Of a stretch of DNA of 13,440 nt, positions 1-6,629 are shown in pieces; the stretch's first letter is position 1; each line of letters starts with the position of its first letter. Position numbers and translations under genes: made by a program. The notes beneath the pieces are model-generated. The model did not search any database and was not told the DNA's origin. It saw nothing but the letters and a program-made list of their open reading frames with translations. This DNA comes from Bacteroidales bacterium UBA4230 (GTDB taxonomy: Bacteria > Bacteroidota > Bacteroidia > Bacteroidales > UBA932): NCBI GenBank assembly GCA_002395605.1, contig DGXO01000016.1:34630-48069 (forward strand). Direction: 5' to 3'.

Positions 1-1
1 C

Positions 2-742
2 TACATGCCTTCGGTGGACCTGATTGACATGTTCTGCCGCCTGGCGCAGAAGTACGGCATGAAGTTCTGGCTTGGCCTCTACGACTCCGGAAAGTACTGG
101 GACACCGGCGACATGAGCTATGAGGTGGAAGCCAACAAGTATGTCATCGACGAAATCTGGGAGCGCTACGGTTCCAAGTACAAGAGCTTCGGCGGCTGGT
201 ACATCTCCGGAGAGATTTCCCGAGCCACCAAGGGTGCCATCGAGAGTTTCCGCACCATGGGCCGCCAGTGCAAGGAGGTTTCCGGCGGGCTTCCCACCTT
301 CATCTCCCCATGGATTGACGGAAAGAAGGCCGTGGATGCAGCCAGCGGCAACATTACAAGGGAGCAGGCCGTGGGCATAGAGCAGCATGAGCGTGAGTGG
401 AACGAGATTTTCGACGGCATCCACGAGTACGTAGACGCCTGCGCCTTCCAGGACGGCCACATAGACTACGACGAACTTGACGCCTTCTTCTCCGTGAACA
501 AGAAGCTGGCCGACCGCTACGGCATGCAGTGCTGGACCAATGCCGAAAGCTTTGACCGCGACATGCCCATCCGCTTCTTCCCTATCAAGTTTGACAAGCT
601 GCGCCTGAAACTGGAGGCCGCAAAGCGCTGCGGCTACGACAAAGCCATAACCTTTGAATTCTCTCACTTCATGAGCCCCCAGAGCGCATACCTCCAGGCC
701 GGCCACCTCTATGACCGTTACCGGGAGTACTTTGGAATCTAG
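2..742 (+). CDS. DUF4434-like TIM-barrel protein, putative glycoside hydrolase (3' part)
   Basis: The reading frame is open from the first complete codon at position 2 to the TAG at 740-742, so the 5' end lies outside the window. The ATG at 5 is probably internal. I recognise the family from the segment GMKFWLGLYDSGKYW and the C-terminal FEFSHFMSP, which resemble DUF4434 proteins, a (beta/alpha)8-barrel family common in Bacteroidota glycan loci. Counting from the ATG at 5, two acidic residues sit where clan-A-like glycosidases place catalytic glutamates: E70 in GWYISGEIS and E181 in CWTNAESFD. That catalytic reading is inference; no activity is certain for this family. About 245 residues are visible, roughly the main part of a barrel of about 300 residues. 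It converges with the GH3 gene, with only 23 nt between the two stop codons. A signal peptide cannot be judged because the start is missing. Confidence 0.72.
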   Translation, partial: YMPSVDLIDMFCRLAQKYGMKFWLGLYDSGKYWDTGDMSYEVEANKYVIDEIWERYGSKYKSFGGWYISGEISRATKGAIESFRTMGRQCKEVSGGLPTFISPWIDGKKAVDAASGNITREQAVGIEQHEREWNEIFDGIHEYVDACAFQDGHIDYDELDAFFSVNKKLADRYGMQCWTNAESFDRDMPIRFFPIKFDKLRLKLEAAKRCGYDKAITFEFSHFMSPQSAYLQAGHLYDRYREYFGI

Positions 743-765
743 AGTTTGCCTGATAAAAAGGGATT

Positions 766-2955
766 TTATAATTCAAATGGGATATCGGCCCTTATATCGG
801 CCGAAGAAGTGCCTATGAGGGCGTGGAACTCTCCGGGTTCGGCAATCCAGCTGTGGGATGCGGCGTCAAAGAAACTGAGCGCGCGGGAGTTGATGGGGAA
901 CTCTATGCGGCGGCTCTCACCGGGCTCAAGGTACACTTTCTCAAAGCCTTTGAGTTCCTTGGAGGGGCGCTCCACGGAGGCCTCCGAGTCATGGATATAG
1001 AGCTGGACAACCTCCGCTCCGGCAACTGCGCCGGTGTTTTTCACGGTGCAGGTGGCTTTGAAGCCCTTTCCGGAGCGTTTTACGGAGGCGTCGGCAATCT
1101 CAAAGCTGGTGTAGCTGAGGCCATGGCCGAAGGGATACTGCACTGCAATGCCCTTGGTGTCAAACCAGCGGTAGCCCACGAATACGCCTTCCGAGTAGTA
1201 CTCCTGCCACCACTCTTTGCCTTCCTCCTTGATGCCGGGGTACTGGCGCTCGGACTGCAGGGGACCGTCGGCAACGCGGATGGGCATGGTGAAGGGCAGT
1301 TTTCCGGAGGGGTTCACCTTGCCGGTAAGGACATCGGCAAGGGCATGACCGCTTTCGGAGCCACCGTACCAGGCCTGGACTATGGCGTTGACCTTGGATG
1401 CCCAGGGCATGGCGACGGGCGATCCTGAGATGTTGACAACAATGAGGCCCGGGGTTACTTCGGCAAGGGCCTCGATCAGTTCGTCCTGATAGTAAGGCAA
1501 GGCTATGTCCACGCGGTCAGTGCTCTCGTTGTCCTGGTAGGAACTCTTGTTGAGGCCGCCGATGTAGATTACGTAATCGGCCTCACGGGCGGCTTCCACG
1601 GCATCCTGACGGAGTTTTTCAGGGCTGCGGGAATCTTTGAGGTCCTGTCCGGTGACCACTTTGTTGTAAACGGTGGTGGTGTCTCCCACGTATCCGCGGG
1701 CCCAAAGGACTTCGGCCTTTCCGTCAAAGGCTTCCCTCAGGGCATCCAGGGGAATGACTTCGTATTTTGTCTTGAGGTTGGAACTGCCGCCGCCTACCAC
1801 CATCATCTTGTAGGCGTTTTCGCCAACCAGGAGCACTTTGCTGCCATTGGCGGGAGCCAGCGGCAGGGCGCCGTCGTTTTTGAGGAGCACTATGCCGTCT
1901 GCGGCGATGTCACGGGCGGCCTTGAAGTGCTCCGGAGAGGTGAAGCTGCCATAGTGGGGCTCTTCGCTCATTGAGGTGCGGTAGATGGTGCGGAGGATTC
2001 GGCGGGCTTTGTCGTCAAGGTCTTCCTGCGTGGCCCTGCCATCACGGAGGCGCTGGAGGTAGGGATTTGCAAGGTGGTATTCGTCGTAGCCGTTGGAGGC
2101 GGCGCCCCTGAGGCCGTTGGTCCAGGTGCCCATCTCTATGTCAAGGCCGTTGGTGATTGGCTCGTCGTCGTTGCGGCAGCCGCCCCAGTCGCTTATCACA
2201 ACCCCGTCGAAGCCCCATTCTCCCTTCAAGATTTCCTGCAGGAGCCTGTAGTTGTGGCAGTTGAACTGCCCGTTATAAAGGTTGTAAGATCCCATGATGG
2301 CCCAGGCGCCGCCCTCTTTCACGGCAGCCTCGAAGGCCGGGAGGTATATCTCGTACATGGTGCGGTCGTCCACAATGGAGTTTGTGGCGGTGCGCCGCAT
2401 CTCCTGGTTGTTGGCGGCAAAGTGCTTCACGCAGGCCGCAACGCCGTTTTGCTGCACTCCCTTCACATAGGGCACCACAAGGGCCGATGCCAGGTACGGG
2501 TCCTCGCCCATGTACTCGAAGGTTCGGCCTCCCAGAGGGGTTCGGCAAATATTCACGCCGGGGCCCAGCAGGATGTCCTTTTTACGATAGCGGGCTTCGG
2601 CCCCTATGCAGTCTCCGTAGAGGGCGCTCATGTCACGGTTCCAGGTGGCGGCAAGGTTTATGAGGGCGGGGAAGGCCGTGCAGCTGTCGTTGGTCCAGCC
2701 GGCCTGGTCCCAGTCGTCCCAAAGGACTTCGGGCCGAATTCCGTGCGGGCCGTCCGTGTGCCACAACTCCGGAATGCCGAGCCTGGGCACGCCGGCGCTT
2801 GAAAACTTGGACTGGGCATGCGTGAGGGCTACTTTTTCCTCAAGCGTAAGCTGTGAAAGCGTGGCCTCCACCTTCTCTTCAAGGGTAGGTTTGTACTGCT
2901 GGGCACAGCCCGCAACGGTGAGCGTGGCGATGGCAATCAAAAGGAGTTTTTTCAT
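766..2955 (-). CDS. GH3 family beta-glycosidase, lipoprotein
   Basis: A 729-residue protein with a complete GH3 architecture. It starts with a lipoprotein signal peptide (MKKLLLIAIATLTVAGC, lipobox cysteine C17), so it is anchored to a membrane facing the periplasm or surface. The N-terminal TIM-barrel domain carries WHTDGPHGIR (65-74), KHFAANNQE (177-185) and the nucleophile motif VVISDWGG with D256. The alpha/beta sandwich domain has DNESTDR around 475-481, where E477 is the candidate acid/base. YPFGHGLSYTSFE (about 607-619) leads into a C-terminal fibronectin-III-like domain with VERPSKELKGF (about 661-671). There is no PA14 insert. GH3 enzymes remove terminal beta-linked glucose, xylose or alpha-linked arabinofuranose, and the sequence alone does not settle which. 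It is transcribed away from the mutarotase/GH127 genes across a repeat-rich region. The ATG at 2953-2955 is chosen because the signal peptide follows directly. Confidence 0.95.
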   Translation of the reverse strand: MKKLLLIAIATLTVAGCAQQYKPTLEEKVEATLSQLTLEEKVALTHAQSKFSSAGVPRLGIPELWHTDGPHGIRPEVLWDDWDQAGWTNDSCTAFPALINLAATWNRDMSALYGDCIGAEARYRKKDILLGPGVNICRTPLGGRTFEYMGEDPYLASALVVPYVKGVQQNGVAACVKHFAANNQEMRRTATNSIVDDRTMYEIYLPAFEAAVKEGGAWAIMGSYNLYNGQFNCHNYRLLQEILKGEWGFDGVVISDWGGCRNDDEPITNGLDIEMGTWTNGLRGAASNGYDEYHLANPYLQRLRDGRATQEDLDDKARRILRTIYRTSMSEEPHYGSFTSPEHFKAARDIAADGIVLLKNDGALPLAPANGSKVLLVGENAYKMMVVGGGSSNLKTKYEVIPLDALREAFDGKAEVLWARGYVGDTTTVYNKVVTGQDLKDSRSPEKLRQDAVEAAREADYVIYIGGLNKSSYQDNESTDRVDIALPYYQDELIEALAEVTPGLIVVNISGSPVAMPWASKVNAIVQAWYGGSESGHALADVLTGKVNPSGKLPFTMPIRVADGPLQSERQYPGIKEEGKEWWQEYYSEGVFVGYRWFDTKGIAVQYPFGHGLSYTSFEIADASVKRSGKGFKATCTVKNTGAVAGAEVVQLYIHDSEASVERPSKELKGFEKVYLEPGESRRIEFPINSRALSFFDAASHSWIAEPGEFHALIGTSSADIRADIPFEL

Positions 2956-2977
2956 ACGAGTATGCGTTTAGCGTTTC

Positions 2978-2985
2978 CAAAGGTA
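2978..2985 (-). promoter_or_regulatory. Probable Bacteroidota -7 box for the GH3 gene
   Basis: On the minus strand this reads TACCTTTG, an exact fit to TAnnTTTG, the -7 element used by the Bacteroidota primary sigma factor. It lies 22 bases upstream of the GH3 ATG and would give a leader of about 15-20 nt. A run of seven T lies just upstream on the same strand. I see no convincing TTTG -33 element at the usual spacing. The box is identical to the one before the divergent gene (3579-3586). Confidence 0.55.
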
Positions 2986-3027
2986 CGAAAAAAATCCCAT
3001 ATTGTCGGAACGTCGCGCCCTCAGTTG

Positions 3028-3099
3028 CTGGACCAAGTCCAAAGACATAACGGGCCAAGTCCAAATACACGCTGGACCAGGTCCAAAGACATACGGCCG
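3028..3099. repeat. Family A palindromic repeats, three copies with a 22-nt period
   Basis: The core GGACCARGTCC, a near-perfect palindrome, occurs at 3030-3040 (GGACCAAGTCC), 3052-3062 (GGGCCAAGTCC) and 3074-3084 (GGACCAGGTCC). Starts are exactly 22 nt apart. Each core is followed by AAA and a partly conserved tail (GACATA in copies 1 and 3). A decayed fourth copy may sit at about 3095-3104. The 29 bases 3071-3099 recur without change at 3406-3434. The block lies between divergent promoters, so an operator array is plausible; that role is inference. Confidence 0.85.
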
Positions 3100-3115
3100 G
3101 GTCTATGACGCAGAC

Positions 3116-3254
3116 GTCGCAGGTCTGTAAAAAATAGCCAATCTGCGACGGTTTTTGTCCCTTACGGCCAATTTGCGTCGCAGTTCAGCCCAAAAACGCA
3201 GACCTGCGACACTTTGGCCCGCCACCTGCGACGTTCCATAGCCAGACCTGCGAC
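3116..3254. repeat. Family B repeats (CAGACCTGCGAC core), six copies phased at 22 nt
   Basis: A 12-nt core CAGACCTGCGAC occurs exactly at 3199-3210 and 3243-3254, and inverted at 3116-3127. Diverged copies are at 3138-3149 (CCAATCTGCGAC), 3177-3188 (inverted, CTGAACTGCGAC) and 3221-3232 (GCCACCTGCGAC). The heptamer CTGCGAC is intact in all six. Start-to-start distances are 22, 39, 22, 22 and 22 nt, while the sequence between cores is not conserved. The copy at 3199 extends to the palindrome CGCAGACCTGCG (3197-3208). Confidence 0.8.
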
Positions 3255-3288
3255 GGAGCCCGTGCGGAGTACCTGCCGGGGCATCTGT

Positions 3289-3316
3289 TTACACAAAAAT
3301 GGCCGTTTCTGTGTAA
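3289..3316. repeat. Hairpin C1, inverted repeat with 11-nt arms
   Basis: Arms TTACACAAAAA (3289-3299) and TTTCTGTGTAA (3306-3316) match at 10 of 11 positions around the 6-nt loop TGGCCG. The architecture (11-nt arms, 6-nt loop, outer TTACRCA) is the same as the hairpin at 3340-3367. No T-tract follows, so it is not a typical intrinsic terminator. Confidence 0.75.
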
Positions 3317-3339
3317 TCAGCAGCCCAAAAGGCTTTTGG

Positions 3340-3367
3340 TTACGCAAAAACCCGCATTTTTGCGTAA
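3340..3367. repeat. Hairpin C2, perfect inverted repeat with 11-nt arms
   Basis: Arms TTACGCAAAAA (3340-3350) and TTTTTGCGTAA (3357-3367) are perfectly complementary around the loop CCCGCA. It pairs in design with hairpin C1, 51 nt upstream. A smaller inverted repeat, CCAAAA-GGC-TTTTGG, lies between them at 3325-3339. Confidence 0.8.
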
Positions 3368-3384
3368 CGCCGTGGCCTCAGGTA

Positions 3385-3434
3385 CTGGACCAAGTCCAAA
3401 CATGCGCTGGACCAGGTCCAAAGACATACGGCCG
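3385..3434. repeat. Second block of family A repeats, two copies 22 nt apart
   Basis: GGACCAAGTCC (3387-3397) and GGACCAGGTCC (3409-3419) repeat the family A pair with the same 22-nt step. Bases 3406-3434 are identical over 29 nt to 3071-3099. The lead-in CCTCAG is also shared with the first block (about 3019-3024 and 3376-3381). The two A blocks therefore flank the B and C repeats as long direct repeats about 335 nt apart. Confidence 0.85.
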
Positions 3435-3569
3435 TGCCGCCAATCCAATTAGAACGCTTCTGAGGCCGTTTTTTTGTACTGGCGGCAAGCAAAATAGCGT
3501 TTAGGGCCGAAATACAAGCCGCCAGTACAAAAAATCACCATTTAAGGCATTATAGATGGATTGGCGGCA
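3435..3569. repeat. Concentric inverted repeats, a 135-bp MITE-like palindrome
   Basis: An outer perfect 13-bp inverted repeat is formed by TGCCGCCAATCCA (3435-3447) and TGGATTGGCGGCA (3557-3569). An inner perfect 17-bp inverted repeat is formed by 3470-3486 (ends in GTACTGGCGGC) and 3518-3534 (begins GCCGCCAGTAC). Both share the same centre at 3502. All four arms carry GGCGGC. The stretches between inner and outer arms still match at about 10 of 22 positions, so this may be one older long palindrome or a small non-autonomous element. I see no clear target-site duplication. Its right end abuts the promoter of the next gene. Confidence 0.75.
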
Positions 3570-3578
3570 AAAAAATAC

Positions 3579-3586
3579 TACCTTTG
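3579..3586 (+). promoter_or_regulatory. Probable -7 box for the mutarotase/GH127 genes
   Basis: TACCTTTG matches TAnnTTTG exactly and equals the GH3 -7 box on the other strand. A seven-A run lies just upstream. It ends only 4 nt before the GTG at 3591, so the transcript would start at or very near the start codon. The right arm of the 135-bp palindrome (TTGGC at 3561) occupies the upstream promoter region. No standard -33 element is clear. Confidence 0.5.
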
Positions 3587-3590
3587 TGCT

Positions 3591-4451
3591 GTGACACTGG
3601 AACTCCATACCCCGCAGGACGGTTTTTACAAGGGCACGCGCTTCGACAGAGGCGGCGTGTTCAAGTCGCTGGTTTTCAGCGGCATAGAGATGTGCGGGCA
3701 GTGGTTCGAGTCCTACTCCCCCACCATGCACGACGCCGTCCTGGGCCCGGCCGAAGAATTCTCGCCGATGCCCGTCACTCCCGGCCCTTCCCCTGTCATT
3801 CCGAGCCGCCCGGAGGGCGCTGCCGAGGAATCTCACACCCTCCTCAAACCCGGCGTGGGCCTCATAGACATAGGCCCGGAGCCCTACGACCGCTTCAAGC
3901 TGTACCGGATTGTGGCCCCCGGCAGGTGGGAAGTGGACGGAATGCGCTTCAGGCACATCCTGGAAGGCTACTACGACTACACCAAGGAGATTGCGGTAAC
4001 GGGAGAGAACAGTTTTGAAATCAGGCACTGCTACAAGGCGTTTTCGGCCTATGAAGGAGATGTGTACAACCACAACTTCTTCACCTTTGGGAAGTTTGAA
4101 ATCGGACCATCCCGGCAGATAGACTTCCCCTTTCGGCCCGAAGGCACCTGGCGGGCCGAATACGACTCCGTGGGCTTCACGGAAAGCGGAATCCGCTTCT
4201 CAAGGCAACTTCAGAAGGGTGAATCCGTGTACACCGGCAACATCCATGAAGCCGGAAAAGAGGGCATGCCATACGCCATGAGCATCTCCGAGGGCCCGCT
4301 CCGCGTTAGCATCCAAGGAGACGTCCCCGTATTCAAAACCGTGCTCTGGGCCAACCATCGCATAGCTTGCCTGGAGCCCTACAACCGCATTTCCGTCCTT
4401 CCCAGGCACAATTTTAGATGGAACATTGAATATACACTCAGCCATGAATAG
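3591..4451 (+). CDS. Galactose-mutarotase-like (aldose 1-epimerase superfamily) protein
   Basis: This encodes 286 residues from the GTG at 3591. The N-terminal pattern (GTRFDRGGVFKSL, GIEMCGQWFESY, MHDAVLGPAEEFSP) and VYNHNFF (about 158-164) resemble a mutarotase-like beta-sandwich family found in Bacteroidota glycan loci; the name comes from memory of that family. Mutarotases interconvert sugar anomers. No signal peptide is visible, which suggests a cytoplasmic location. The start is uncertain: GTG 3591 (or CTG 3597) fits the family N-terminus, whereas the TTG at 3561 lies inside the inverted repeat and upstream of the -7 box. The next in-frame ATG is too far downstream. Residues about 61-85 are an extra proline-rich linker containing a REP-like element in frame (3794-3833). 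The stop overlaps the GH127 start by 8 nt, so translation is probably coupled. Confidence 0.7.
   Translation: MTLELHTPQDGFYKGTRFDRGGVFKSLVFSGIEMCGQWFESYSPTMHDAVLGPAEEFSPMPVTPGPSPVIPSRPEGAAEESHTLLKPGVGLIDIGPEPYDRFKLYRIVAPGRWEVDGMRFRHILEGYYDYTKEIAVTGENSFEIRHCYKAFSAYEGDVYNHNFFTFGKFEIGPSRQIDFPFRPEGTWRAEYDSVGFTESGIRFSRQLQKGESVYTGNIHEAGKEGMPYAMSISEGPLRVSIQGDVPVFKTVLWANHRIACLEPYNRISVLPRHNFRWNIEYTLSHE
3794..3833 (+). repeat. REP-like palindromic element inside the mutarotase gene
   Basis: The element begins TGTCATTCCGAGC and ends GAGGAATCT, the outline of the dispersed repeat TGTCATTCTGAGC...GAAGAATCT. Terminal arms ATTCC (3799-3803) and GGAAT (3827-3831) pair, with an inner CGCCC-GGA-GGGCG hairpin. 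It is read in frame as VIPSRPEGAAEES and the gene stays open on both sides. Related elements lie at 7271-7308 and 11515-11541. Confidence 0.7.
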
Positions 4452-6423
4452 AATCCTTACCGCCACCTTGGCAATTTTGATATCGGTGACTGCCGCCGCC
4501 CAGTACAAAGAGCTTCCACTTGGCTCCATAAAGGCCGAAGGCTGGCTGCTGGAGCAGCTGAAGAGGCAGGCCAGCGGCCTCACGGGCCATCTGGACGAGG
4601 TATATCCGGAGGTGATGGGCCCTTCCAACGCCTGGCTTGGCGGTGACGGAGACGCTTGGGAGCGGGGTCCCTACTGGATAGACGGGCTGCTGCCGCTTGC
4701 CTATATCCTTGACGATGCCACTCTCAAGGCCAAGGCGCAGGCGTGGGTGGAGGCAATGTTGTCCTCGCAGCAGGAGAACGGGTATTTCGGCCCGGCCGAA
4801 GACCACCCCTATGTATATGGCCTCCAAAGGGGGAAAGCGCATGACTGGTGGCCGAAGATGGTGGCGCTGAATATCCTGAAGCAGTATTATTCGGCAACGG
4901 GAGACTCCCGCGTAATCGACTGCCTCACAAAGTACTTCCGCTACCAGTTGGAGACGCTGCCGGAAAAGCCCCTGGACCACTGGTCTTTCTGGGGAAAAGA
5001 ACGCGGCGCCGACAACCTTGAGGTGGTGCTATGGCTCCACGGCATTACCGGGGAAGAGTGGCTCCTGGAACTTGCCGACCTCATTCACTCCCAGACCAGG
5101 GACTGGGGCACCATGTTCCGCGAAGGAAGCTTCTGGGGCCCGCAGGGAGGCATCCATACGGTTAACCTGGCGCAGGGATTCAAAGCCCCGGTTGTGTGGT
5201 GGAAATATTCCAACTGGGACGGAGACCTTGTAGCCCCCATGCATGCCTTGGAAGTGATCCGGCACACCGTAGGCTTCCCTACAGGCCTCTGGGCCGGTGA
5301 CGAGCAGCTCCAATTCGGAGACCCCGCCCGCGGAAGCGAACTATGCCAGGCCGTGGAGATGATGTTCTCCCTGGAAGAGATGCTACGCCTTTCCGGAGAT
5401 TGCCACTGGGCCGATGCCCTGGAGCGCATAGCCTACAACGCCCTCCCCACTCAGGTGAACGACGACTTCACCGCCAAACAGTACTACCAGCAGGTGAACC
5501 AGATTGCCTGCACCCGTGAAAACAGGCCTTTCTCCACGCCTCATTATGGGACGGACACCATGTTCGGCACGCTTAACGGATACCCTTGCTGCGTGTCCAA
5601 CATGCACCAGGGCTGGCCCAAGTTCACGCAAAACCTTTGGTACGGAACCGAGGACCACGGCCTTGCCGCCATGCTATACGCGCCCTGCACGGTAAAGGCC
5701 GAAGTCGCCGGAGGTATTCCTGTAACTATCACAGAGACAACCGATTACCCCTTCCGCGAAAGGGTTACAATGAAGGTGAAGTTCCAGGGTTCAGTCAAAA
5801 AGACCAAGTTCCCGCTTGTCATCCGCGTCCCTTCCTGGAGCAAGGGCGGAGTCATTAACATCAATGGCATGATTCAGGAGCTCCGGCCAGGTTTCGGAGT
5901 GTTCAAGATAAGCCGCACGTGGTCTTCCGGAGATTTGATTACAATTGATTTCAAGGCCGAAGTCGAGACCGAGGAGTGGTACGGCGGCGCCTGGACCGTT
6001 GTCCGCGGCCCTCTTGTGTATGCCCTCCGTATGGAAGAAAACTGGCAGTGGAAGGAATTTTCCGGGGAAGACCGGTGGTTCGGCCCGGGCGCCTGGGAAG
6101 TAACCTCCCCCACCCCCTGGAACTACTGCCTCATGCGGGACTCTTTCAAGGCCGAAGACTGCACCGTATCCCTTTCAGAGACTGTTTCGGCATATCCCTG
6201 GAACCTTGAAAACGCCCCTGTAAGCATCTCCGTGCCCGCCCGGGAACTTCCCGGCTGGAAGGAGTATAACGGTTCTGTGGGCGCCGTGGCCTACTGGACC
6301 GAGGACGGCTATGATATCGGCCCTGAAACTACCATACAGCTCATCCCCTACGGCTGCACTACCCTCCGCATCGCCGAATTCCCCACCCGCATTGTCCCCT
6401 GGGACCTTGAACTGCGGAAATAG
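4444..6423 (+). CDS. GH127-type (DUF1680) beta-L-arabinofuranosidase, secreted
   Basis: A 659-residue protein that I assign to the DUF1680/GH127 group, whose characterised members release beta-L-arabinofuranose. The N-terminus MNRILTATLAILISVTAAAQ is a signal peptide with probable cleavage near residue 19, so it acts in the periplasm or outside. The middle is an (alpha/alpha)6-barrel rich in W and Y. Candidate zinc and catalytic residues known from the bifidobacterial enzyme HypBA1 appear conserved: E299 and C301 in GSELCQA, and C382-C383 in GYPCCVSNMHQ. One of these cysteines is the nucleophile in characterised enzymes. The ATG at 4444 is chosen over the TTG at 4426 because it starts the signal peptide directly. 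The start overlaps the mutarotase stop by 8 nt. Related families GH142 and GH146 share the fold, so the exact family needs profile comparison. Confidence 0.85.
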   Translation: MNRILTATLAILISVTAAAQYKELPLGSIKAEGWLLEQLKRQASGLTGHLDEVYPEVMGPSNAWLGGDGDAWERGPYWIDGLLPLAYILDDATLKAKAQAWVEAMLSSQQENGYFGPAEDHPYVYGLQRGKAHDWWPKMVALNILKQYYSATGDSRVIDCLTKYFRYQLETLPEKPLDHWSFWGKERGADNLEVVLWLHGITGEEWLLELADLIHSQTRDWGTMFREGSFWGPQGGIHTVNLAQGFKAPVVWWKYSNWDGDLVAPMHALEVIRHTVGFPTGLWAGDEQLQFGDPARGSELCQAVEMMFSLEEMLRLSGDCHWADALERIAYNALPTQVNDDFTAKQYYQQVNQIACTRENRPFSTPHYGTDTMFGTLNGYPCCVSNMHQGWPKFTQNLWYGTEDHGLAAMLYAPCTVKAEVAGGIPVTITETTDYPFRERVTMKVKFQGSVKKTKFPLVIRVPSWSKGGVININGMIQELRPGFGVFKISRTWSSGDLITIDFKAEVETEEWYGGAWTVVRGPLVYALRMEENWQWKEFSGEDRWFGPGAWEVTSPTPWNYCLMRDSFKAEDCTVSLSETVSAYPWNLENAPVSISVPARELPGWKEYNGSVGAVAYWTEDGYDIGPETTIQLIPYGCTTLRIAEFPTRIVPWDLELRK

Positions 6424-6455
6424 CCCTGGCGCTCAACTCTCTGACAAACAACAAC

Positions 6456-6501
6456 TTATGCAACCTCGGGTGCACCTACAGGTGCACCCGACTATTCATA
6501 A
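6456..6501. repeat. Strong hairpin between the GH127 and MFS genes
   Basis: A perfect 10-bp stem is formed by CGGGTGCACC (6467-6476) and GGTGCACCCG (6481-6490) around the loop TACA. After symmetric 6-nt unpaired stretches, a second stem TTATG (6456-6460) and CATAA (6497-6501) adds to the same axis. No T-run follows, so it is not a classical intrinsic terminator. It could be an RNA stabiliser, a weak terminator or a protein-binding palindrome. Confidence 0.65.
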
Positions 6502-6580
6502 TGAGGTGAGGCTCAAGTGATTACGCGGCAGACGTTTTTAGGCCGAAAATAGCAAATAGAATGTTTTTAGTGTATCGGTA

Positions 6581-6611
6581 TTGCAAAATATAATAATTCT
6601 TGCTATTTTTG
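6581..6611 (+). promoter_or_regulatory. Bacteroidota-type promoter for the MFS-isomerase-kinase operon
   Basis: TATTTTTG at 6604-6611 fits the -7 box TAnnTTTG. TTG at 6581-6583 lies 20 nt upstream of it, the usual spacing for the -33 element. The region is AT-rich, in contrast to the genes around it. Transcription would start near 6618, leaving a leader of about 12 nt before the ATG at 6630. Confidence 0.7.
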
Positions 6612-6629
6612 CACCACAGTACACCACAG

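Noticed and set aside
2074..2802. A 242-codon open frame on the + strand opposite GH3
   Set aside because: It lies fully opposite the GH3 catalytic domain, and its V/G/A-rich product has no motif.
3018..3434. Possible CRISPR array
   Set aside because: Repeat cores are only about 11-14 nt with 22-nt spacing, occur in both orientations and belong to two sequence families. There is no repeat of 23 nt or more alternating with unique spacers of similar size, and no cas genes.
3214..3504. A 96-codon open frame through the repeat island
   Set aside because: It is built from repeats and hairpins, its product has no recognisable features, and it ends inside the inverted-repeat loop.
3470..3534. Inner 17-bp inverted repeat as a transcription terminator
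   Set aside because: The T-run is on the 5' side and the A-run on the 3' side of the stem in both reading directions, and the loop is 31 nt. An intrinsic terminator needs T residues after the stem.
4426..4443. Upstream TTG as the GH127 start
   Set aside because: The ATG at 4444 gives a standard signal peptide and an ordinary overlap with the preceding stop; the TTG would only add MNIHSA before it.
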